A model generated the notes under the pieces. The model was not told where the DNA came from. It did no database searches and saw only the letters and a list, made by a program, of their open reading frames with translations. A program made the position numbers and the translations under genes. This document shows positions 1 through 6,694 of a DNA stretch of 14,785 bases, piece after piece (positions within the stretch are counted from its first letter, which is position 1; each line of letters begins with the position of its first letter). Origin of the DNA: Gemmatimonadota bacterium (GTDB lineage Bacteria > GCA-2686955); contig JALXCG010000607.1 of the NCBI GenBank assembly GCA_026991065.1, positions 1-14,785 on the forward strand, read 5' to 3'.

Positions 1-198
1 CCCGATGTGATGCTGGCGGCCGACTACCTGGTGGACCTGGGGCCGGAGGCGGGAGATGCGGGGGGCAGGGTGGTCGCGACCGGCACTCCGGAGGCGGTTG
101 CCGCTGCCGATACCCACTCGGCGCGGGCGCTGCGGGAGCTGCTCAGGGAGTCGCCAAACTCCGCTCACCGCGCCGCCAGGCGCAGTAGTCGGCGATGA
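1..198 (+). CDS. uvrA: UvrA excinuclease ABC subunit A, C-terminal fragment (5' end outside window)
   Basis: The frame is open from base 1 to the TGA at 196-198 and gives about 65 residues. It contains the segment [18 protein letters not shown] followed by [10 protein letters not shown], which matches the end of the second ABC ATPase domain of UvrA (typically 'ADwiIDLGPEGGdgGG.ivatGTPeev'). UvrA is the cytoplasmic ATP-dependent damage sensor of nucleotide excision repair and works with UvrB and UvrC. The last ~17 residues are Arg/Ser-rich, are not family-like, and overlap the convergent Nudix gene by 56 bases. No UvrA catalytic motif other than this D-loop-downstream tail is inside the window. 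The identification rests on a short but diagnostic segment; a UvrA-like paralogue cannot be excluded. Confidence 0.85.
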   Translation, partial: PDVMLAADYLVDLGPEAGDAGGRVVATGTPEAVAAADTHSARALRELLRESPNSAHRAARRSSRR

Positions 199-631
199 TC
201 GCGGCGTGGTCGAAGGCGATGGGGTGGGGCGGATTCTCCGGGTCCACCACGGCCACCTCGCGGGCGTCGTCGGCGGCTTTGGGAGTGCCGGTGGCGCGCG
301 CCACATAGACCGCCGTTACCGTGAGCGCGCGGGGATCCCGCCCGGGCGCCGAGTAGATCCCAAGCAAGCCGATCAGCTCCACCTGTAAGCCCGTTTCTTC
401 GGCGGCTTCGCGGCAGGCGCAGCGGGCCATGTCCTCATCCGGATCGAGAAAGCCGCCCGGTATCGCCCAGCCGGTCGGCGGGTTGGCACGATCGATCAGG
501 ACGATCCCGCGGTAGGAGCCGGCATCGTCATAAAGCTCGATCAGTGCATCGGCGGTGGCGGTGCGCGGTGGAATCTGAGCGTTGCAATGGCGACAGTAAC
601 TCGGTCCGTCGGAACTCGTCTGTTTGGACAT
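143..631 (-). CDS. Nudix hydrolase (ADP-ribose pyrophosphatase-like)
   Basis: The 162-residue protein carries a complete Nudix box (GX5EX7REUXEEXGU) at residues 60-82: G60, E66, R74-E75, E78-E79, G81, L82. The box binds the divalent metal and hydrolyses nucleoside diphosphates linked to another moiety. The N-terminus has one C-X2-C pair (C13, C16), half of the zinc knuckle seen in some NUDT/NADH-pyrophosphatase-like members; the second pair is missing. The motif [13 protein letters not shown] is typical of the ADP-ribose/NADH pyrophosphatase-like branch, but the substrate cannot be read from sequence. The ATG at 631 has only a weak purine stretch (GAGAG) upstream. The gene lies 68 bases downstream of the lipoprotein gene on the same strand and its 3' end overlaps uvrA tail-to-tail. 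Cytoplasmic; no signal peptide. Confidence 0.9.
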   Translation of the reverse strand: MSKQTSSDGPSYCRHCNAQIPPRTATADALIELYDDAGSYRGIVLIDRANPPTGWAIPGGFLDPDEDMARCACREAAEETGLQVELIGLLGIYSAPGRDPRALTVTAVYVARATGTPKAADDAREVAVVDPENPPHPIAFDHAAIIADYCAWRRGERSLATP

Positions 632-663
632 GGGCGGCTCTCATTGGTTGGGTGTGGGCGGTG

Positions 664-691
664 CGCGCCGGCGCGCGGAGGAACCGGCGCG
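664..691 (-). terminator. GC-rich hairpin between lipoprotein and Nudix genes (possible terminator, no U-tract)
   Basis: CGCGCCGG (664-671) and CCGGCGCG (684-691) form an 8-bp perfect inverted repeat with a 12-base loop, just after the stop of the lipoprotein gene at 700. A 14-bp self-complementary run (663-676) overlaps the left arm. No T-run follows on the minus strand, so intrinsic termination is uncertain. It may act as a Rho-associated or mRNA 3'-end hairpin. Confidence 0.3.
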
Positions 692-699
692 GCCCAATA

Positions 700-1686
700 C
701 TACTCCTCGAGACGGAATGGAATCCCCCAGGCCACGCTGTTGTAGTCGTCGCCGAACTCGGTCATCAGGGTCTGCGCCGCGATCACGTCGACCAGGATGC
801 GGGCCAGAGGGGTGTCGCCCGGAACGTTGAGCGCCAGTGTGTAGATTCCATCCTCGGCAACACGATCGCCGTGCGTGCCATCATCCGCCATGCGATAGCG
901 CCGCTCGAATGGGGGCTGATCGACGCCGGCGTCGCGCTCGTGCGCTCCCTGCAGGTGGAGGTAGGCCCACTGCGCCGGCCGCCACTCCTGGTTGCGGTTG
1001 CCGACCGCGGCTTCAACGCGGATCCGTTGCCCGGGGGCGGCAAAAGGCAGGTCGGCGGGAAAATCGAGAAAAGCGTTGGGATCGTCCAGCTCCAGCGCCA
1101 ACTCATCACCGACCCAGATTCGAACGCTGTGAATGAAAACGCTCTGCCGATCTCTCTCCTGCAGGCTGATCCGCCCCGGCGTGAGGGCGGTCAAGCGCCA
1201 TTGATCCTCGCCGTCACCCGCGCGCACGAAACGCGCCGTTCGATGCCACAGGTCGGCAAACGGCTTGACCCCGGGATTGCGCACGCCATCGTCGCTCCGG
1301 TCGACATAGAGTCGCCCTTCCAGCCAGGAGGTAATCGCGCTTTCAGCGTGATTGCGATCGGGGTAAAAGGTGTCCACCCGGCGGTGACGCGGGCCGCTGG
1401 GTTGGCGCCCCCAGGCTACCGGGAGCGTCGCCCGCCCCTCGGCGGCATCCAGATCGCCGGCCCCGTTGTCGTCGGCGCCATCGCCGTTGCGCAGATCACC
1501 GGCATAGACGGCGCCATCCGCCGCTTCATATGGAGAAGAGAAGAAATCTGTGTAGCCCCCATCCATTGAGGCTTCGATGCCGGCGTCATCGGTGCCGGAG
1601 AGACCTGCCGGGCTGTTGCTGCAACCGGCAACGAAGAGAGCGGCGGATAGGGAAAGCAGAGCATAAGGCAAGGGATTGTGAGTCAT
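700..1686 (-). CDS. Secreted lipoprotein with Ca-binding-like acidic segment and DDG-x-GD repeat domain
   Basis: This 328-residue protein has a lipoprotein signal peptide: a hydrophobic stretch at residues 8-20 and lipobox V19-A-G-C22. It should be lipidated and exported to the envelope. After a low-complexity linker there is an acidic Gly/Asp segment (about 64-83, NGDGADDNGAGDLD), reminiscent of EF-hand or thrombospondin-3 calcium loops. The C-terminal part holds MADDGTHGDRVAEDGIYTL (266-283), a pattern common in cell-surface beta-sandwich domains ('DDG..GD...DGiYt'), and ends with YNSVAWGIPFRL. The ATG at 1686 is supported by GGAG 7 bases upstream. No enzymatic motif is visible and the function is unknown. 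It is one of three lipobox proteins in the window. It sits alone between the GGDEF protein and the Nudix gene, with a 238-bp upstream spacer that probably carries its own promoter. Confidence 0.8.
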   Translation of the reverse strand: MTHNPLPYALLSLSAALFVAGCSNSPAGLSGTDDAGIEASMDGGYTDFFSSPYEAADGAVYAGDLRNGDGADDNGAGDLDAAEGRATLPVAWGRQPSGPRHRRVDTFYPDRNHAESAITSWLEGRLYVDRSDDGVRNPGVKPFADLWHRTARFVRAGDGEDQWRLTALTPGRISLQERDRQSVFIHSVRIWVGDELALELDDPNAFLDFPADLPFAAPGQRIRVEAAVGNRNQEWRPAQWAYLHLQGAHERDAGVDQPPFERRYRMADDGTHGDRVAEDGIYTLALNVPGDTPLARILVDVIAAQTLMTEFGDDYNSVAWGIPFRLEE

Positions 1687-1775
1687 GACAAGGCTCCAGA
1701 ATGGGTGATGTGAACAGAGACAACGATTCTGGAGTCCGCTCCTCTACAAATCCCGTGCCAACTCAGCGACGCTAC

Positions 1776-1810
1776 TTGCAAGCCATTGGTGACAGGCGCT
1801 TTGCAAGCCA
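1776..1810. repeat. Direct 10-base repeat, 25-base period, upstream of the lipoprotein gene
   Basis: TTGCAAGCCA occurs at 1776-1785 and again at 1801-1810, so start-to-start spacing is 25 bases. It lies in the 238-bp non-coding spacer (1687-1924) about 90-125 bases upstream of the lipoprotein start. It could be a paired regulator site or chance. Nothing else is evident in the spacer apart from a small GGCGG/CCGCC dyad at 1812-1826. Confidence 0.3.
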
Positions 1811-1924
1811 CGGCGGAGGCGCCGCCTGGCGTTTTGGCGAGTGGAACCTGTACACCTGGGTGCAGTCGCCGAACGGGAATGCGCAGCTCGGAACCGGTGG
1901 TTTATCGGCGGACCGGCTCTGTGC

Positions 1925-2662
1925 TCACACCATGACGATGCGACCATCTCCCTTGCGCTTGGCATCCGCCAGGCGACTTTCCGCCAACTGGGTCAAGCGC
2001 TGCGCCGAGTCGGCATCAATCGGGAACGCCGCAACCGCCGCTGTGAAGGAGTGGATCCGCCCCGGAGCGGCGTCGCTGGCCGCCAATTGATCCTGCAGGC
2101 GTGAGATTACCATCATCGCCTGTGTCGGATAGGTCGCCGGCATCACGACGCCCAGCTCCCAACGCCCCCAGCGTCCCACGCCGTCGACTCGGCGCAGCCG
2201 TTCCCGCACCATCTGCGAAAACTCGGCCAGTGCATGATCAGCAGCCTGATCTCCCAGGCTGTCGGCCAAGGCGTCCAAGCCGTCCGGATCGAGAATCGCC
2301 ACCGCGAACGGTTTCATGATGCGCGCCGACAGCTCCACCTCGTTTTCGATCCGCATGGTCAGGTGCTCTCGATCCGGGAGCCCGGTCAGTGGGTCGATTC
2401 CGGTCGTCGAGGGGTGTGACCGCATCGCTTCCAGTCGCCGTGAGACCAGCGCGATCAAGCGCTCGGGGAGCGTCTCGTCGGGATTGGTAATCTCCAGCAA
2501 GCGCTGCACTTGTACCTTGGGCATGGGGCTACCGTCGGTAATCAGGAGTGCTGCCTCCGCACCGTCCACACAGGGAACGACGTTCAGACCGGCCAGGCTC
2601 AGTGACCGGCCCCAGGATTCGACGCGTTCCGGCGTCACGCACAAGATTACAGATTCGGTCAT
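1925..2662 (-). CDS. Degenerate GGDEF-domain protein, probable c-di-GMP receptor rather than cyclase
   Basis: The ATG at 2662 (245 residues) is chosen because an AAAGG-type ribosome site precedes it and the upstream extension is Arg/Pro-rich filler. Residues 1-89 form a short alpha/beta region starting ESVILCVTPE, loosely receiver-like, but without the acidic pair or phospho-acceptor of a true REC domain. The GGDEF fold begins at DPLTGLP (90-96), with LDPDG (124-128) at the usual metal-binding position. The signature GGDEF is replaced by GRWEL (166-170), so the third-position acidic residue needed for metal binding and catalysis is Trp. The inhibitory-site motif RxxD (R157, D160) is intact and sits exactly five residues before the signature. 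In known families, such domains bind c-di-GMP without making it. The protein is cytoplasmic, with no transmembrane segment. It lies 197 bp downstream of the FapA gene on the same strand. Confidence 0.85.
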   Translation of the reverse strand: MTESVILCVTPERVESWGRSLSLAGLNVVPCVDGAEAALLITDGSPMPKVQVQRLLEITNPDETLPERLIALVSRRLEAMRSHPSTTGIDPLTGLPDREHLTMRIENEVELSARIMKPFAVAILDPDGLDALADSLGDQAADHALAEFSQMVRERLRRVDGVGRWGRWELGVVMPATYPTQAMMVISRLQDQLAASDAAPGRIHSFTAAVAAFPIDADSAQRLTQLAESRLADAKRKGDGRIVMV

Positions 2663-2737
2663 GGCCGGAGACCTTTCGACGGCGATTCCCCCCGCGTCCC
2701 GCGGCGGGTGCCGGGCGATCGCGAGAGAGGAGTTCAA

Positions 2738-2774
2738 AAGTCCTGTTGGTGGGAGCACAAGCAAGGCAGGACTT
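2738..2774 (-). terminator. Possible terminator or attenuator hairpin after the FapA-like gene
   Basis: AAGTCCTG (2738-2745) and CAGGACTT (2767-2774) are perfect 8-base arms around a 21-base loop. Read on the minus strand the right-hand side ends in CTTTTG, giving a short U4 run. It lies about 86 bases beyond the FapA-like stop (2860) and upstream of the GGDEF start (2662), so it could end or attenuate transcription between the two genes. The large loop and short U-run make it weak. Confidence 0.35.
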
Positions 2775-2859
2775 CTCTAGTTGCATCGGATCACATTCTA
2801 TGTTTCTTGACCAGAATTATGCTCACCCAGACGTTGATTGCTCGGCGGAATCGGGAATC

Positions 2860-5181
2860 TCAACGAAAGGCGCGTGGCTCAATGCGCCAGTTGGAATCAA
2901 GAACAAACTCCACACTATATAGCTTCTCCCGCACTTCGAAGCTCCAGTTCAGAATGCGGATGACAACGCCCGGGTAAACCTCCCCAAGAACCCGAACTCT
3001 TCCGGGGTAGATTCCGCCCCGGGGAATCAATGCCGCCCAGCCCCCTTCCGGCTCCGCCACGGGATCGTCCGTGTCGAGACTCACGTTTGCCCCGACCTCG
3101 ACCTCCATGGGAACCCCCAACTCACTCCCGAGAACGGCTGCTTCGATCCGCTCCGCGGCCCGCAGAGCCCCTCCCACCGCACGGCCCTGACCGGGGCCGA
3201 TCGTCAACTTTCCAAGTGTGCGCAGGTCCGCATTGATCGCTTCGCGGCGCACGCGCAGATCGCCACCGGCACGGATCAGCGCGCGATCGACAATGGCGAC
3301 ATCCACGTCTCCCCCGGCGTGTACCTCGGCATTCTGCAAAAAGTAGATCCCCCCGCCGATGAACACTTCCGCCTTGGAACGGATGACCGCACCCTCGACG
3401 GAGCCCGCGACGTAGACCGGACCATCTGCGCAAACCGCAAATCCGGGGGCGACCTTCCCCTCCACCGTAACCATGCACGCGGAGTTGATGCGCCCCACCG
3501 AATAGTCGACGTCGCCCGCAACCACATAGTTTTTCAATACCTCCACCAGCCCTGCGCGCGGTGTGTAGGTGTAGATCCCGTCGGCCGAAGCCAGATAGCT
3601 GCAGCCGTCGGCGCTTAACTCCACCCCGCGCCCGGCGGTCGGCGTTTTGTCCTCTCCGGGCAAGCAGGGCAGTTTCGTCCCGAGGACACTGGTTCCCGGC
3701 CTTACCCCGGGGGCCGGAGGCGTTCGCGTCCCAAGGAGGCGTCCAGTCTCCACCGACCGCGAGTGAATCATCTCGCGAAAATCGACCTTTTCCTGGTCGT
3801 TGGCAGCACCGGCGAAACGGTTTTTCTCTTCGATGTGGCTTGTGAATACAGCAGCCGCGCCGTGCACCGGAGGATCGCCACGCGCCACCACCACCGGAGT
3901 CTCTCCTTCGGTCCATGTCTCGCCCGCGCGCGCGGCCAGCGCGGCGACCGCTTCTGCATCGATGCCGAAACAGACCCCCGCCCGGGCCATCGCGGCTTCC
4001 AGTTCGGCGCGCCCGGGCAGAACCAGCGCGGGGGGGCACTCAGGTGCCGGGAACGTAGCCTCCAGGAGATCCTCGGCGACCGCCACCAGACTGAGAGCCT
4101 GCAACACACCTCCCTGCACCACCGGTATCGCCGGATCGCTCCCGGCAAGGCGGAAGACGAGGCCGTGGCCATCGACGTCGATGCCCGCCCCCGCCTGCAG
4201 TTCAAGATCGGCGCCCGGCTCCGCCGCGATCGGGTTGCCGCGGACGGTGATACCGGGTGTGCCGGCGGTCGCGGGGGTCTTCACGGCCAGAATCTGGCCG
4301 GGCAAGGCAACTTCACGCGCCAGCACGCGGGTCTCGCCCCTGAGCCCCGCCTCCGGTGCCGCGTCACGGCCGGCGAAGAGGAACCTGATCTCTGCGTCTC
4401 GCCCTTTCTGTGCGGGGCGTCCACGGGCAACCACGCGACGCGCGCCTTTGTGGTTGTCCGCCGGGATCTTGCGAGCGGTTTGCGCCAGCAGCTCGACCGC
4501 CTCATCCAGAATGAGGTCCGCGACGATTCCCGCATCCTGGAGAGCCTGTCGCAGAAGCGCGGCGGTCACCGGCCGGGTGATCGGTTCCAGCGTTCCCGCT
4601 GCTGTTTCAGCACCCCATGCGAACGACGCAAACGCCTCCATTTCAGCCGCCAGCCCGTCGCCACTGATGCGCAGGAGCGGTCTCACCGAGACGCCATCAC
4701 CCAGGAACCGCAGCCGTCCGTAGTGCAGAGCGACGAAACGCCCTTTGGGTTCTTCGATGATCGCCCCGGTCGCCGCGACCAGCTCCGGGTGGGCAGGGCT
4801 GTCGAACCGCTGGATGCGACCGGTCACATCGATGCCATGAGAGCCGGTGGCGGTGTCGATCCGCTTGGCGACCACTTGCCCTTTCATGACTGCGGCGCCT
4901 TCCGCTGCAAAGAAGCGGTATCGTGAAACCGTTCCGGGAGTCATGGGGGTTCCTCGCGCCACAGCGATGCAACTCCGGGGTCGACGCAGTTGCGCCCAGG
5001 ACCGAGCAACCAGTTTCTCCACGCCTGGCAGCAGCGGCACCCGCACCCCGGCGGCGGCCGCTGCCTCAGCGATTTCGCCGGCCGACGGAGCAGGAGAATC
5101 CGGACCCGGCGTCCGAACGAGACGCGCACAACTTCGATCCGGACTGATCAGAACTACAAACGCATTGACCAACTCGCTCAC
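2860..5181 (-). CDS. FapA/DUF342-family protein with three tandem N-terminal modules
   Basis: The C-terminal half is clearly FapA (DUF342). A turn-rich beta-helix segment (about residues 553-649) has repeated V-x-G-x-V and AGGD steps, and the end contains GEVYPGVVIRI. The N-terminal FapA module appears three times. Each copy has a VARG motif (near 74, 251 and 432), then a G-[QR]-x-[VL]-[AG] / G-x-x-[VI]-x-G block (near 101-122, 295-316, 480-501) and a D/G-rich strand. FapA proteins are linked to flagellar assembly or polar localisation in some bacteria, and many have no known role. The GTG at 5181 is preceded by GAGGAG (4-base gap). The frame stays open to 5304, but that extra 41-residue extension is Arg/Pro-rich. 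There is no signal peptide. The gene is divergent from the REC-REC-HisKA gene and upstream of the GGDEF gene. Confidence 0.85.
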   Translation of the reverse strand: MSELVNAFVVLISPDRSCARLVRTPGPDSPAPSAGEIAEAAAAAGVRVPLLPGVEKLVARSWAQLRRPRSCIAVARGTPMTPGTVSRYRFFAAEGAAVMKGQVVAKRIDTATGSHGIDVTGRIQRFDSPAHPELVAATGAIIEEPKGRFVALHYGRLRFLGDGVSVRPLLRISGDGLAAEMEAFASFAWGAETAAGTLEPITRPVTAALLRQALQDAGIVADLILDEAVELLAQTARKIPADNHKGARRVVARGRPAQKGRDAEIRFLFAGRDAAPEAGLRGETRVLAREVALPGQILAVKTPATAGTPGITVRGNPIAAEPGADLELQAGAGIDVDGHGLVFRLAGSDPAIPVVQGGVLQALSLVAVAEDLLEATFPAPECPPALVLPGRAELEAAMARAGVCFGIDAEAVAALAARAGETWTEGETPVVVARGDPPVHGAAAVFTSHIEEKNRFAGAANDQEKVDFREMIHSRSVETGRLLGTRTPPAPGVRPGTSVLGTKLPCLPGEDKTPTAGRGVELSADGCSYLASADGIYTYTPRAGLVEVLKNYVVAGDVDYSVGRINSACMVTVEGKVAPGFAVCADGPVYVAGSVEGAVIRSKAEVFIGGGIYFLQNAEVHAGGDVDVAIVDRALIRAGGDLRVRREAINADLRTLGKLTIGPGQGRAVGGALRAAERIEAAVLGSELGVPMEVEVGANVSLDTDDPVAEPEGGWAALIPRGGIYPGRVRVLGEVYPGVVIRILNWSFEVREKLYSVEFVLDSNWRIEPRAFR

Positions 5182-5512
5182 AGAACTCCTCGGACTCTGC
5201 AATCGGGGCGGAACGCCGGGCTCACCAGCGAAAGGCCGTGCTGCTGGGCGGAGAGAGCGCACCCTCTCTGCCTTTCGGCCGGCTTTCCGGCAACTTTTGA
5301 GCACACTTTCTGGTCAGAACCCCTGCCAACCCGGAAAATGTCGACAGAAAAGTCGGGCCGGGAGGAGGAAATGCCTGTCGCTGGACCTTGCGTGCTAGTC
5401 TGTGGCTTTGTGGTTCGCGTCTGGAGTCGATTCTCAGCTTCCCGGAACGAACCGTAGGCTGACCAATTCCTACTGAGTCAGAGTTTTTCGTCCTTGCTCA
5501 TGAATCACGTCC
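5182..5512. promoter_or_regulatory. Divergent intergenic region between FapA-like and REC-REC-HisKA genes
   Basis: This 331-bp spacer must hold the promoters for both divergent genes. I found no convincing -35/-10 or -24/-12 pair in either direction. Visible details are a TTCTG-GT-CAGAA dyad at 5308-5319, a CTGAGTCAG near-palindrome at 5473-5481 followed by a T5 run with no real stem, and the GAGGAG ribosome site for the FapA-like gene at about 5186-5191. The left 120 bases are open in the FapA frame, so the protein could start at 5304 if the GTG is wrong. Confidence 0.4.
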
Positions 5513-6694
5513 ATGGACCCACGTAGAAACCACATCTGCGTAATTGACAGTGAAGATGATGCCGTGCGCGCCATTGAGGATGGCCTGCGCTCGCTCCCGG
5601 TGCAAATCACCCGTTTTACCTGCGCCGAGGACGCCCTGGGCGCCCTGCAAAGCCAGCATTTTTCACTGATCATTCTTGACCTGATTCTGCCGGGCATGCC
5701 GGGGTTCGAACTCATTGATCGCATCGCCGATTCGCGAGGTGTGAAGACTCCCCCGATCATCGTGACCTCTCTCCTGGTACTCGGCGACCTGGTTGATTTC
5801 GACACGCCGTTGCGGGCCGACATCGCATTGCCCAAACCAATCGATCCGGACAAGCTTCGGTGTGAGGTCGCCCGCCTTCTGTCTCTGCCCCAGCCTGAGC
5901 CGCCAGCTCAGGAGGGAACCCGGGTTCTGCTGGTCGAAGACAACGAATACAACGCCGAGCTGGTTCGCTTGCGGCTGGAACACGACTCTTTTCAGGTGGT
6001 CCACGCCGCCGACGGTAGATCCGCACTGCGGCTATTCCGGACCCGGCATCCAGATCTCGTGTTGCTCGACATTCAGATCCCCGAGCCCGATGGTCTCGCG
6101 ATTTTGCGCAAGATCCGCGAAGTAGACCCCGATCTTTTGATCATTGTCATGACTGCTTTCGGCTCAGAGAAGATAGCGGTCGAAGCGATGAAACTCGGGG
6201 CTGACGAATATTTGACCAAGCCGCTGGAACATCGAACGCTGGTGCAATTCATCCGGAAGGCGATAAGAAGGAACTTGATCAAGATCGAGAATCGCCTGCT
6301 CGCGGAGCGGCTTCGGCTGTCCAACCACACGCTTCTTCGTCAATACCGGGCGACCGCGGCGGCCAAGCGTGCTCTCGAGGAGCAGCAGGACGAGTTGATT
6401 CGGGCGCAGCGGCTCGCTGCCGTAACCGAGGCCGCCGTAAGCATTAACCACGAAATCAATAACCCGCTGTGCTCAATCATGGGGAATGTGGATCTGTTGC
6501 TGCGCAAGCATCCCAATGCCGACGCCGACATCATTCGCAAGCTCCAGAGCATTGAGCGGGAGAGTACTCGCATTCGAGAAATCACCAAGAAGCTGGCCAA
6601 CCTGGCCAACGTTGTGACCACCAGATACGCCGGTGGGGTCGACATGATCGACATCGATCGTTCAGTCGATCCCGGCGTAACAGAATCCGGATGA
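5513..6694 (+). CDS. REC-REC-HisKA regulator lacking a kinase ATPase domain
   Basis: 393 residues. REC domain 1 (about 8-125) has D12/D15-D16, phospho-acceptor D56, T85 and K108-P109. REC domain 2 (136-250) has E142-D143, phospho-acceptor D186, T214 and K236-P237. A probable coiled coil (about 258-300) leads into a HisKA/DHp H-box, AVSINHEINNPLCSIMGN, with H313. The protein then ends about 50 residues after the second helix, where the HATPase_c domain of a hybrid kinase would begin; N, G1 and G2 boxes are absent. Both aspartates and the histidine are intact, so a phospho-relay or dimerisation role is plausible, but it cannot autophosphorylate alone. No clear ribosome site precedes the ATG at 5513. 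The stop TGA overlaps the next gene's ATG (ATGA), implying translational coupling to the sugar dehydrogenase. Confidence 0.9.
   Translation: MDPRRNHICVIDSEDDAVRAIEDGLRSLPVQITRFTCAEDALGALQSQHFSLIILDLILPGMPGFELIDRIADSRGVKTPPIIVTSLLVLGDLVDFDTPLRADIALPKPIDPDKLRCEVARLLSLPQPEPPAQEGTRVLLVEDNEYNAELVRLRLEHDSFQVVHAADGRSALRLFRTRHPDLVLLDIQIPEPDGLAILRKIREVDPDLLIIVMTAFGSEKIAVEAMKLGADEYLTKPLEHRTLVQFIRKAIRRNLIKIENRLLAERLRLSNHTLLRQYRATAAAKRALEEQQDELIRAQRLAAVTEAAVSINHEINNPLCSIMGNVDLLLRKHPNADADIIRKLQSIERESTRIREITKKLANLANVVTTRYAGGVDMIDIDRSVDPGVTESG

Noticed and set aside
2663-2764. N-terminal extension of the GGDEF protein to 2764
   Set aside because: The extra 34 residues are not protein-like, and the ATG at 2662 has its own ribosome site.
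2804-2816. TGACCAGAA shared between the region upstream of the GGDEF gene and the dyad at 5308-5319 upstream of the FapA-like gene
   Set aside because: A single shared 9-mer in opposite orientation and different context; could be chance, and the first lies close to the FapA stop.
3763-4926. Long plus-strand open frame (387 codons) opposite the FapA-like gene, and similar ones at 544-1569 and 9870-11087
   Set aside because: Residues are Arg/Pro/Gly-rich with no family motif, and they lie antisense to well-supported genes; they are GC-driven shadow frames.
5360-5380. GG-N10-GC pattern upstream of the regulator gene as a sigma-54 promoter
   Set aside because: The flanking TTGC and TGGCA bases do not match, and it lies about 140 bases from the start codon.
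5473-5488. CTGAGTCAG followed by T5 as a terminator
   Set aside because: The arms are only four bases around one central base, and it lies upstream of a gene start, not after a stop.
5500-5526. Short ORF of eight codons (ATG 5500 to TAG) as a leader peptide for the REC-REC-HisKA gene
   Set aside because: No ribosome site, no attenuator-type hairpins and no coding pattern; chance frame.
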